12,855 nucleotides of DNA from Acholeplasma sp. CAG:878 (GTDB taxonomy: Bacteria; Bacillota_I; Bacilli_A; RF39; UBA660): NCBI GenBank assembly GCA_000432255.1, contig HF989899.1, forward strand, positions 1 through 12,855, read 5' to 3'. The notes beneath the pieces were generated by a model that was not told the DNA's origin, did not search any database, and saw only the letters and a list, made by a program, of their open reading frames with translations. The translations under genes were made by a program, and so were the position numbers. This document shows, in pieces, positions 1 to 6,820 of the stretch. Numbering within the stretch: the stretch's first letter is position 1; every line of letters starts with the position of its first letter.

Positions 1-59
1 TTAAATAATAACACACAACTATTTATTTTTCAAGTTATTTTTATACAATAAATATATTA
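1..59. other. AT-rich downstream flank of whiA, no feature seen
   Basis: No stable hairpin with a T run is visible after the whiA stop (only AATAAC/GTTATT arms 21 nt apart), so the yvcK-whiA transcript may continue leftward out of the window. Confidence 0.5.
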
Positions 60-944
60 TCAACTACTTAATTTATTAGCTAAATCTTTTATTTTTTTAA
101 ATCTGTGATAAAGTCCTGATTTAGTTATTTTATTATTTGTTTCAAAAGATATTATTTCACTTAATTCTTCTAGGGAAACATCTTTATATTTCATTCTATA
201 ATTGGCTACTAGTTGTTCTTTTTCATCTAATAATTCTAATCCACCTTTAGAAATAATAGTTTCTATTTGTTTTACTTGTTCTAAAGCTGTTTTTATAACT
301 CTATCCATATTGGCTTGTTCACAGTTGTTTAATCTATTTGTCATATTTTTATGGTCTCTATATATTCTTATATCTTCATAATACAAAACTGCGTTAAAGG
401 CTTTAATTATTCTTAAAAAATCGCCTATTTTTTCTGCTTCTTTAATATATACCATATATGTATTTCCTTTTTTAATTACTTTACTATTTAAGTTATATTT
501 ATTTAATAATTCACTTATAAAATTAGCATATTCTAAATTATCAACATTAAATTCTAAGTGATATCTTGATGTTTTAGGGTCATTAATAGAACCTGACATT
601 AAAAATAAACCCATCAAATAACTTCTTACACATTCTTCATCATCTAATAAATATTTAGGTGGTATATTAGTTAAACTTAATTGTTTAATACATTCTTGGT
701 TATTCATTTCTAATATATATAAATAATGGTTTTGATAGTTATTTCTTACAGTTATTTTTGGTGTTTTTCTACAAACATCTTTAAATAATTGAAAAACTAA
801 TCTTGCTATACTAGCATTTTCAGTAGTTATTTTAATATTACCATTATAATTATCATGAACTATCGCTGATAAAAGAGTTAATTTTTCACTATCATTTGTA
901 TTAATTTTACTTACTTCGTTTTTTACTATACTTGCAAATGACAT
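60..944 (-). CDS. whiA: WhiA, DNA-binding cell-division/sporulation-type regulator
   Basis: WhiA-family DNA-binding protein, 294 aa. The family combines a LAGLIDADG-homing-endonuclease-like fold without nuclease activity and a C-terminal helix-turn-helix. In Bacillus it influences cell division and chromosome segregation; in Actinobacteria it activates sporulation genes. Visible hallmarks are the MGLFLMSGSINDP segment at about 111-123, the YMVYIKEAEKIGDFL block at 163-177, the MTNRLNNCEQANMD signature at 201-214, and a C-terminal HTH at about 255-290 containing SGLYHRFKKI. Start: ATG preceded by an AGGGGGT ribosome binding site that overlaps the yvcK stop region. It lies 10 nt downstream of yvcK, so the two are co-transcribed and probably translationally coupled. 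It ends with TGA. Family assignment is secure; target genes cannot be read from the sequence. Confidence 0.96.
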   Translation of the reverse strand: MSFASIVKNEVSKINTNDSEKLTLLSAIVHDNYNGNIKITTENASIARLVFQLFKDVCRKTPKITVRNNYQNHYLYILEMNNQECIKQLSLTNIPPKYLLDDEECVRSYLMGLFLMSGSINDPKTSRYHLEFNVDNLEYANFISELLNKYNLNSKVIKKGNTYMVYIKEAEKIGDFLRIIKAFNAVLYYEDIRIYRDHKNMTNRLNNCEQANMDRVIKTALEQVKQIETIISKGGLELLDEKEQLVANYRMKYKDVSLEELSEIISFETNNKITKSGLYHRFKKIKDLANKLSS

Positions 945-954
945 ATATTACCCC

Positions 955-1902
955 CTATAAAATTAAATATGAAAATATATGAAATCCTAGTTTATTAATA
1001 TTATGTCTAATCATATTATCACTTATTATTACAAAATTATCTGTTATAACATTTACATTATTTTGTTTTACTTCATCAATATCTGGAATTACTTCATCTT
1101 TTTGTTCTTCAACTAAATACTTGTTTTTAATTTCTTCACTTATTTTTCCATTATTAATTAAAGCTATATTTATTTTTCTTTTTCCTAAATAACTATTTAA
1201 TACTTTTATATGGCAAGAAGCTTTAAAATTATCTGTTTCTCCTGGTTGGGTCATTATATTACATACATACATTATATCAGCACTACTTGCATCAATGGCA
1301 TCGATTACATCTTTACATATTAAATTAGGAATTATACTTGTGTATAAACTACCCATACTAAGTATAATTAAATCTGCTCTTTTAATTTCATTTATAACTT
1401 CTTCTAATACTTTGGGTTCTTCTTTATAAAAAACTTTTTTTATTTTTCTTTTATCTTTAGTAATATTACATTCACCAGAAATAATATTTCCATCTTCCAT
1501 TTCTGCCATTAGTTTAACATTATCTTCTGTTAAAGGTAAAACTTTACCTTTTAAATTTAATACTTTAGATAGGGATTCTATACCTTTTGACATATTTCCT
1601 GAAACTTCAATTAAACCTGTTAATAATAAATTTCCTAAAGTATGACCATCTAGGTCACTTGTTGTTTTAAATCTATAATTCATTAAACTTTCAATTAAAG
1701 GCTCAGTTTCAGAAAGTGATGTTATTACTCTTCTTATATCTCCTACAGCAGGTGTTTTAAATTCTTCTCTTAATCTTCCAGTACTATTACCATCATCACT
1801 TACAGTTACTATGGCTGTTATGTCAACTGGAAATTGTTTTAAACCTTTAAGTAATGTGGATAATCCTGTTCCACCACCTAAAGCTACTATTTTTTTATTC
1901 AT
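955..1902 (-). CDS. yvcK: YvcK/CofD-like gluconeogenesis factor
   Basis: YvcK family protein, 315 aa, a Rossmann-like CofD-fold protein. In Bacillus it is needed for growth on gluconeogenic carbon sources and for cell-wall homeostasis, and homologues bind UDP-sugars. Visible motifs: N-terminal nucleotide-binding loop ALGGGTGLSTLL (7-18), SDDGNSTGRLR (35-45; the family usually has SDDGGSSGRLR), GDIRR (54-58), GHTLGNLLL (86-94) and the GSLYTSIIPNL block near the middle. Start: ATG with a GTGGTGAT site upstream. It is followed after 10 nt by whiA, the conserved order. The rapZ/yvcJ gene usually found just before yvcK is not here. A terminator and a new promoter separate it from the upstream trxB-like gene, so yvcK-whiA forms its own transcription unit. 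Confidence 0.96.
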   Translation of the reverse strand: MNKKIVALGGGTGLSTLLKGLKQFPVDITAIVTVSDDGNSTGRLREEFKTPAVGDIRRVITSLSETEPLIESLMNYRFKTTSDLDGHTLGNLLLTGLIEVSGNMSKGIESLSKVLNLKGKVLPLTEDNVKLMAEMEDGNIISGECNITKDKRKIKKVFYKEEPKVLEEVINEIKRADLIILSMGSLYTSIIPNLICKDVIDAIDASSADIMYVCNIMTQPGETDNFKASCHIKVLNSYLGKRKINIALINNGKISEEIKNKYLVEEQKDEVIPDIDEVKQNNVNVITDNFVIISDNMIRHNINKLGFHIFSYLIL

Positions 1903-1938
1903 TTATATCACCACTTAATTATATTTATAAGTAAGACA

Positions 1939-1967
1939 ATTGTACCAAAAAAAGAGAGTTTTTACAA
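1939..1967 (-). promoter_or_regulatory. Predicted sigma-A promoter of yvcK-whiA
   Basis: On the minus strand, -35 TTGTAA (1962-1967) and -10 TACAAT (1939-1944) are separated by exactly 17 nt, and TG one base before the -10 gives an extended -10. The start point would fall near 1932, about 30 nt before the yvcK ATG. It lies downstream of the trxB terminator, which explains how yvcK-whiA is expressed separately. Confidence 0.6.
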
Positions 1968-2083
1968 TCTATTTTAAGGAACTAATTGCGTTTTAAAATT
2001 TGTTCAATTGAAAATTTAGGTATTATAAAATCTATTTTATTTTTTTTAATAAAAATTTTAAAAAATTTATAATATTTCAAATT

Positions 2084-2112
2084 AAAAAGTTGTATTTATT
2101 TTACAACTTTTT
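2084..2112 (-). terminator. Rho-independent terminator of the lgt-trxB unit
   Basis: Perfect 11-bp inverted repeat AAAAAGTTGTA / TACAACTTTTT with a 7-nt A/T loop, with the minus-strand 3' arm ending in a T run. The 5' arm overlaps the stop codon of the thioredoxin-reductase-like gene. Confidence 0.85.
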
Positions 2113-2959
2113 AACTTAATTCTTTTTTGACATTAATAGCTGCTATTGTAGCTTCACTTACTGCAGTTGTTATTTGATAAATATCTTTTAAGATAATATC
2201 ACCACAGGCATATATATCTTTATTTGAACTTTGCATATTTTTATTAACTACAATATAACCATTTTTTAAATTAATTCCTTTTACAAAATCAGTTTTAGGT
2301 TCATAACCATTATATACAAATACAGCATCTACATCGATTACTTCTTTATCTGTTATTATTTTTTTAACTAAATTTTTTTCTTTTTCAATTAGTTTTAAAT
2401 TATTTTTTTCTTTTAAAACAATGTTATTATAATTTTTTAATGGAGCAAAATTTATTTCATCTTCACTTATAATAGTTACTTTATTGCACAAACTTGATAA
2501 ATATATGGCTTCATTATATGCTGTTTCACTTTTTCCGATTAAAGCTACATTTTTATTTTTATATAAACTTCCATCACATAAAGCACAATAACTTACATTA
2601 TCTAAATCTTCTAATAATTTTATATGTTTAGGAGGTCTTCCAGTTGCTATTATTATTTTTTTAGCTTTTATTTCTTCTTTATCTGTGGTTATTATATTAT
2701 CTTCAATTTTCAATACTTTTCCATATTTTATTAATATATCTAAACTACTAATTTGTTCAAAAACTCTAAAAGCTAGTTCTGGTCCACTGATTTCTTTAAA
2801 TCCAGGATAGTTACTAATTGTTTTAACTTTATTTAATGTTCCGCCTGGAGCATCAAAATCGATTATACAAAAATTAACATTGGCTCTTTTTAAATAAATG
2901 GCTGCGGTCATTCCAGCAATACCACAGCCTACTATTACACAATCAAAATTTGATTTCAT
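2111..2959 (-). CDS. Thioredoxin-reductase-like flavoprotein with altered NADPH site
   Basis: Low-molecular-weight thioredoxin reductase family protein, 282 aa (typical TrxB about 310). Seen: N-terminal FAD loop VIVGCGIAGMTAAIYLKR (8-25), the IIIATGRPP segment (102-110), redox-active CALC (C125/C128) followed by DG as in canonical TrxB, and the C-terminal FAD motif IYACGDI (249-255). Odd: the second dinucleotide loop, usually GGGxSA, reads GKSETA (142-147), and the arginine pair that usually contacts the NADPH 2'-phosphate is replaced by acidic residues (ISEDE, 164-168). The usual RQ after GD is YQ. It therefore probably reduces a thioredoxin-like partner, but the electron donor may not be NADPH. 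The ATG overlaps the lgt end by 17 nt, with an AAGGGA site inside lgt, indicating translational coupling. The family is certain; the exact substrate is not. Confidence 0.88.
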   Translation of the reverse strand: MKSNFDCVIVGCGIAGMTAAIYLKRANVNFCIIDFDAPGGTLNKVKTISNYPGFKEISGPELAFRVFEQISSLDILIKYGKVLKIEDNIITTDKEEIKAKKIIIATGRPPKHIKLLEDLDNVSYCALCDGSLYKNKNVALIGKSETAYNEAIYLSSLCNKVTIISEDEINFAPLKNYNNIVLKEKNNLKLIEKEKNLVKKIITDKEVIDVDAVFVYNGYEPKTDFVKGINLKNGYIVVNKNMQSSNKDIYACGDIILKDIYQITTAVSEATIAAINVKKELS

Positions 2960-3758
2960 CTAAATCCCTTGTATTATTATATTGATTATCAAATTTAGAG
3001 CCTAGTCCTTTAACTATAAATAAAATTAAACCGATTACTACAAATGCAATTGATACTATTTGCGCTACTCTAAAGTTATTAAGCATTAAACTATCAGTTC
3101 TTAATCCTTCAATAAAAAATCTTCCTATTCCATACCAAATTAAATATAAGGCAGTTGTTTGTCCTACTTTTTGGTATTTTCTTCTTCTAATTAGCATTAA
3201 AAATATAAATCCCAATAAACACCATAAACTTTCGTATAAGAATGTTGGATGATAATAAAGTCCATTTATATGCATACCATCTATAATAAATTGTGGTAGA
3301 TGAAGACTTTGTAAATATTCTAGTGTTACTACTCCACCATGGGCTTCACCATTAAAGAAATTACCCCATCTTCCGATTGCTTGACCTATAATTAAACCCG
3401 GAACAATTATATCCATTAATCTAAAAGTATCAACTTTATATTTTTTGCTATAAATTATTAAAAATATTACTCCAAATATAATCCCACCATGAATAGCAAG
3501 TCCACCTTCCCAAATTTTAATAATGTCAATTAAATTACTACTATAATAAGACCAATTAAATGCTACATAGTATAATCTTGCACCTATAACTGCAAATACA
3601 ATTAAAAATAATATTAAATTTGTCATGAAATCATCTGATAATTTATTTCTTTTAGCTTCCTTCATAATAATAGTACCACCTACTAGTAATCCTAAAAAAA
3701 TCATAATAGAATACCAATAAATTTTAATAAAACCTAAATCAACTAAAACTGGATTCAT
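2943..3758 (-). CDS. lgt: Prolipoprotein diacylglyceryl transferase Lgt
   Basis: Integral membrane enzyme, 271 aa. It transfers diacylglycerol from phosphatidylglycerol to the lipobox cysteine of prolipoproteins, the first step of lipoprotein maturation on the outer face of the cytoplasmic membrane. Seen: about seven hydrophobic segments, the HGG motif (90-92), the Lgt signature GRWGNFFNGEAHG (129-141) with the conserved Arg130, YHPTFLYE (169-176), and GRFFIEGLRTDSL (212-224) with the second essential-type arginine (R220). Start: ATG with an AGAGAGG site 7-8 nt upstream. It overlaps the next gene (thioredoxin-reductase-like) by 17 nt and lies 54 nt downstream of uvrB behind a good promoter. 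Its presence implies that the organism makes lipoproteins, although none is encoded in this window. It ends with TGA. Confidence 0.97.
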   Translation of the reverse strand: MNPVLVDLGFIKIYWYSIMIFLGLLVGGTIIMKEAKRNKLSDDFMTNLILFLIVFAVIGARLYYVAFNWSYYSSNLIDIIKIWEGGLAIHGGIIFGVIFLIIYSKKYKVDTFRLMDIIVPGLIIGQAIGRWGNFFNGEAHGGVVTLEYLQSLHLPQFIIDGMHINGLYYHPTFLYESLWCLLGFIFLMLIRRRKYQKVGQTTALYLIWYGIGRFFIEGLRTDSLMLNNFRVAQIVSIAFVVIGLILFIVKGLGSKFDNQYNNTRDLDEIKF

Positions 3759-3783
3759 ATTTAACCTCTCTTCTATATTTTTT

Positions 3784-3812
3784 ATTATAACATTTTATTT
3801 TAAAAATGTAAA
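3784..3812 (-). promoter_or_regulatory. Predicted sigma-A promoter of lgt-trxB
   Basis: Minus-strand -35 TTTACA (3807-3812) directly abuts the uvrB stop codon; -10 TATAAT (3784-3789) follows after exactly 17 nt. The predicted start near 3777 gives a leader of about 19 nt ending in the lgt ribosome binding site AGAGAGG. Confidence 0.7.
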
Positions 3813-5759
3813 TTACTCACTTTTAAGTTCAAATAAAATATCTCTTAATTCTAAAGCTCGTTCAAAATCTAATTTAGATGCAGCATCTCTCATTTCTGAT
3901 TCCACTTTAATAATCATTTTTTTCTTATCTTCTTTGCTTAATTTAACTTTTTCTTCTTTGCTTAAATCTTTATTACTTATTACTTCTCTTATTTCTTTAA
4001 TAATGGTTTTAGGTACTATATTATGTTTTTTATTATATTCTTCTTGTATACTTCTTCTTCTTTGTGTTTCGTCAATTGCTAATCTCATCGCTTCACTTAT
4101 TGTATCAGCATACATTATAACTCTTCCGTTTTCATTTCTTGCGGCTCTTCCAATCGTTTGAATTAAACTTTTAGAACTTCTTAAAAATCCTTGTTTGTCA
4201 GCATCTAAAATTGCTATTAAACTAACTTCTGGTATATCTAATCCTTCTCTTAACAAATTAATTCCTACTAATACATCGTATTTACCACATCTTAGGTCAT
4301 GAATTATTTGTAATCTTTCTAAAGTTTTAACTTCAGTGTGTAAGTAAGCAACTTTTATATCTAACTGTTTTAAATAATTAGTTAATTCTTCTGCCATTCT
4401 TATAGTTAATGTTGTAATTAAAACTCTTTCATTTTTATTAATGCAATTATTTATTTCTGATACCAAATCATCAATTTGACCTTTTGTTTTTCTTACCTCT
4501 ATTTTAGGGTCTAATAAACCTGTTGGTCTTATTATTTGCTCTGTATAGTTATAATTTACTTTTTCTAATTCATAATCACCTGGAGTTGCAGAAATATATA
4601 TTGCTTGTTTTATTTTACTTTCAAATTCTTCAAACTTTAGTGGTCTATTATCTAATGCACTTGGCAATCTAAAACCATGCTCAACTAAACTTTCTTTTCT
4701 TGCTCTATCACCGTTATACATACCTCTTACTTGAGGAATAGTAACATGTGATTCATCGATAACTAATAAAAAATCATCACCAAAGAAATCAATTAAAGTC
4801 GTTGGAGTTTCTCCTTTTTGTTTTAAAGCTAAATGTCTTGAATAATTTTCAACACCTCTACAAAAACCAGTTTCACTTAACATTTCTAAATCATAATTTG
4901 TTCTTTCTCTTAATCTTTGTTCTTCTAGTAATTTATTGTTCTTTTTAAAGTATTCTAGTTGTTCTTCCAATTCTTCTCTTATATTTTTAATTGCAATTTT
5001 TAATTTTTCTTCACTTGTAACAAAGTGGCTTGCTGGAAAAATGGAAACTGTTTTTTTGTTTTGAATTGTCTTTCCAGTTACAACATCAAATTCACTTATT
5101 TTATCTATTTCATCACCAAAAAAATCTATTCTAATTCCTGTACTGTGTTGGGAAATAGGAATAATTTCTATTATATCTCCTCTTACTCTAAATGTTCCTC
5201 TTTTAAAATCTATATCATTTCTTTCATATAACATATCAACCAATTTTTCTAATATTTTGTTTCTATCAACATTATCATTAACATTTAAAGTTAACATTTT
5301 ATTTAAATATTCTTCCTTTTCTCCTATACCATATATACATGATACAGAAGCAACTACTATAACATCTTTATTATTTAATAAAGCGGCAGTGGCAGAGTGT
5401 CTTAACTCATCAATTTCATCATTAATAGAAGCGTCTTTTTCAATATAAGTATCAGTTTTAGCTACATATGCTTCTGGTTGATAATAATCATAATATGAAA
5501 CAAAATATTCAACATGGTTATTAGGAAACAATTCTTTAAATTCTGCATACAATTGACCAGCTAACGTTTTATTGTGAGCTAAAACTAGAGTTGGCTTGTT
5601 TATTTTAGCAATAACATTTGCAATTGTGAATGTTTTACCTGTTCCAGTTGCTCCTAGTAGGACTTGCTCTTTCTTGCCTTCTTTGATACCTTCAACTAAT
5701 TTTTCTATTGCTTGTGGTTGATCACCACTTGGTTTAAATTTCGATTCTAATTTAAACAT
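3813..5759 (-). CDS. uvrB: UvrB, excinuclease ABC subunit B
   Basis: Nucleotide-excision-repair helicase-like subunit, 648 aa (normal length). It receives damaged DNA from UvrA, verifies the lesion and recruits UvrC for incision. Seen: Walker A GATGTGKT (36-43), the damage-clamping beta-hairpin YFVSYYDYYQPEAYV (85-99), DEAD-box-like IDESH (334-338), helicase motif VI QTIGRAARN (533-541), and a C-terminal UVR domain (about 612-646) used for UvrC contact. Start: ATG preceded by GAGGTGAG. All catalytic motifs are intact. The next genes are lgt and trxB; no uvrA lies in the window. I see no convincing Gram-positive LexA box upstream, and no clear promoter consensus either, so SOS control is not supported by this sequence. 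Confidence 0.98.
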   Translation of the reverse strand: MFKLESKFKPSGDQPQAIEKLVEGIKEGKKEQVLLGATGTGKTFTIANVIAKINKPTLVLAHNKTLAGQLYAEFKELFPNNHVEYFVSYYDYYQPEAYVAKTDTYIEKDASINDEIDELRHSATAALLNNKDVIVVASVSCIYGIGEKEEYLNKMLTLNVNDNVDRNKILEKLVDMLYERNDIDFKRGTFRVRGDIIEIIPISQHSTGIRIDFFGDEIDKISEFDVVTGKTIQNKKTVSIFPASHFVTSEEKLKIAIKNIREELEEQLEYFKKNNKLLEEQRLRERTNYDLEMLSETGFCRGVENYSRHLALKQKGETPTTLIDFFGDDFLLVIDESHVTIPQVRGMYNGDRARKESLVEHGFRLPSALDNRPLKFEEFESKIKQAIYISATPGDYELEKVNYNYTEQIIRPTGLLDPKIEVRKTKGQIDDLVSEINNCINKNERVLITTLTIRMAEELTNYLKQLDIKVAYLHTEVKTLERLQIIHDLRCGKYDVLVGINLLREGLDIPEVSLIAILDADKQGFLRSSKSLIQTIGRAARNENGRVIMYADTISEAMRLAIDETQRRRSIQEEYNKKHNIVPKTIIKEIREVISNKDLSKEEKVKLSKEDKKKMIIKVESEMRDAASKLDFERALELRDILFELKSE

Positions 5760-5880
5760 TTTTCACTCACCTCTTATATCATTTTTTTATTAAGAACGAA
5801 TAAAAGTCACAAAACAGATTTGTCCAATTTATTTTTTTCTTTATTTTCAACGCTTCAATCAATGTTTAAAGTTCACAAAT

Positions 5881-5946
5881 TTACTTTTTTACTCTTTTTT
5901 CAACTAACTGACAGTTATCTTTGTAATTATGACTCAAAAATATCAT
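5881..5946 (-). pseudogene. Stub of a TIR-domain protein gene (first 21 codons)
   Basis: An ATG with a strong AAGGAGA site (5956-5962, 9-nt spacing) opens a 21-codon frame beginning MIFLSHNYKD and ending in TAA at 5881-5883. The first ten residues and the following LVE match the way bacterial TIR-domain proteins commonly begin (I-F-L-S-H plus K-D, the first strand and loop of the TIR fold). The rest of the domain (roughly 120 or more residues) is missing: the next 120 nt before uvrB contain stops in all minus frames and no recognisable continuation. I therefore read it as the 5' end of a lost TIR gene, a class often involved in NAD-degrading antiphage defence. Alternative: a genuine short peptide whose resemblance to TIR is chance. 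Confidence 0.5.
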
Positions 5947-5973
5947 TTAACAATATCTCCTTTTTAAACATTT

Positions 5974-5979
5974 ATTATA
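5974..5979 (-). promoter_or_regulatory. Possible -10 element ahead of the TIR stub
   Basis: A consensus TATAAT on the minus strand, 11 nt upstream of the AAGGAGA site. A -35 at the right distance is poor (ATTACA-like, 17 nt upstream), so only the -10 is proposed. Confidence 0.35.
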
Positions 5980-6007
5980 CATAATTCAAATTATCTTGTA
6001 ATTATTG

Positions 6008-6692
6008 CTAATGATTATCTATCTTTTCTGTTTCAATTAGTAATTTATCAAAATCAGAAACAAATTTTTTATCTTGTATAATTTTGTATTTTTCATATTC
6101 ACTTTCTGCTTTTTGTTTTGCTTTTTCAGCAGAAATTTTGCCTTTGTCTTCTAATACTTCATAATGAAATAATTTTAAAGATGTCTCTACTTCATTCTTC
6201 CAATCTTTCATACTCATTGGTAAATTTCTTTCTGCATTACTCTCCGCAATATCTAAAAATAAATTCACTAAATTATTTAAATTTTTTATTTCTTTTTCTT
6301 CTAAATAATTTTTGTTTTCTTTTAAGCCAGCAAATTCAAAAATATATGGGCTTTTCAATAACTCTTCAGATTGCTTTTCTATTTCGCCTTTTTTAGATTC
6401 TATCATAATTAAATTTTTATCTAGAGAAATTAAATATCTATCATATAATTTAGTGTTAATTTAGAGTCTTAATTCTCTGCAACCCCAATTAGATTTAATT
6501 GATTCTGTTTGATAAAAATCTCTTTTTTCTTTCTATTCTAATTAACTTTTGAAAATGAGCCCAAGATAATTTGGTCGACACTGTCGACCAGTTTGGGTAA
6601 TATTCATAAAATCTACGCATTCTTCTTATTGAGACTGCAGAAAAACCATTACCAAATTTATTTGTTAATTTTTTATTTTTTTGTTGAATATC
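6008..6692 (-). pseudogene. Decayed chimera: DUF1016 (YhcG-type nuclease) fragment joined to RhuM C-terminus
   Basis: Two gene families are fused here and broken. From 6692 to about 6315 the minus strand encodes a DUF1016/YhcG-like stretch: DIQQKNKKLT, KFGNGFSAVSIRRMRRFYEY, LSWAHFQKLIRIE, then (after a +1 slip in the A6 run, T6 at 6523-6528 on the plus strand) DFYQTESIKSNWGCRELRL, an in-frame TAA at 6461-6463 where the family has a polar residue (CAA to TAA likely), and INTKLYDRYLISLDK. The frame continues from 6406 through a KSPYIFEFAGL segment, still DUF1016-like, and near 6304-6319 passes without a break into RhuM-like sequence: YLEEKEIKNLNNLVNLFLD, ERNLPMSMKDW, GKISAEKAKQKAESEYEKYK and SDFDK, ending with TAG. 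The 132-codon open frame from 6406 has no ribosome binding site at its ATG. The DUF1016 N-terminus and the RhuM N-terminal two thirds are missing. Family calls rest on recalled consensus patterns. Confidence 0.75.
6572..6590. repeat. Perfect GC-rich palindrome TGGTCGACA-C-TGTCGACCA
   Basis: Nine-base arms around a single C, containing two GTCGAC sites; as RNA it can form an 8-bp stem with a 3-nt loop. It lies inside the DUF1016 remnant (WSTVST) and is much more GC-rich than its surroundings. Function unknown; possibly chance within decayed coding sequence, a protein-binding site, or a small duplication. Confidence 0.6.
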
Positions 6693-6747
6693 ACAATGTT
6701 ATAAGTAAACATTAATTTGAACACAATATGACTTTTTATGCACTACA

Positions 6748-6776
6748 ATTATAACAAACAAATTTTTGTTAGTCAA
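6748..6776 (-). promoter_or_regulatory. Strong sigma-A promoter ahead of the DUF1016-RhuM pseudogene
   Basis: Minus-strand -35 TTGACT (6771-6776), 17-nt spacer, -10 TATAAT (6748-6753). The spacer contains an inverted repeat (plus strand AACAAA-TT-TTTGTT, 6757-6770) that could be an operator. Transcription would start near 6741, only about 50 nt before the first recognisable DUF1016 codons, so the original 5' coding part is deleted while the promoter survived. Confidence 0.7.
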
Positions 6777-6794
6777 TTATATATTTGTGATTAA

Positions 6795-6820
6795 AAGAAA
6801 AAATGTACTTTCGTACACTT
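6795..6820 (-). terminator. Terminator of the surface-protein gene
   Basis: Minus-strand hairpin AAGTGTAC-GAAA-GTACATTT (8 bp including one G-U pair, GNRA tetraloop) running into a T run. Its 5' arm touches the stop codon of the surface-protein gene. Confidence 0.85.

Noticed and set aside
60..3758. Mycoplasma-type code (TGA as Trp)
   Set aside because: whiA and lgt end in TGA at the expected family length and conserved tryptophans are TGG.
3934..5448. Plus-strand open frames inside uvrB
   Set aside because: They lie antisense to the conserved uvrB frame, lack ribosome binding sites and show only the composition expected of a reverse-frame shadow.
5760..5880. LexA box or other SOS operator ahead of uvrB
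   Set aside because: Only half-site-like bases (GAACGAA) are present; no spaced GAAC/GTTC palindrome is seen.
6118..6396. Plus-strand 92-codon frame opposite the RhuM/DUF1016 relic
   Set aside because: Phe/Leu-rich translation typical of the complement of a Lys/Glu-rich helical protein; no ribosome binding site.
6008..6406. 132-codon open frame as an independent functional gene
   Set aside because: Its ATG has no ribosome binding site, homology to DUF1016 continues upstream of it across a stop and a frameshift, and it switches to RhuM-like sequence inside; it is treated as part of a pseudogene.
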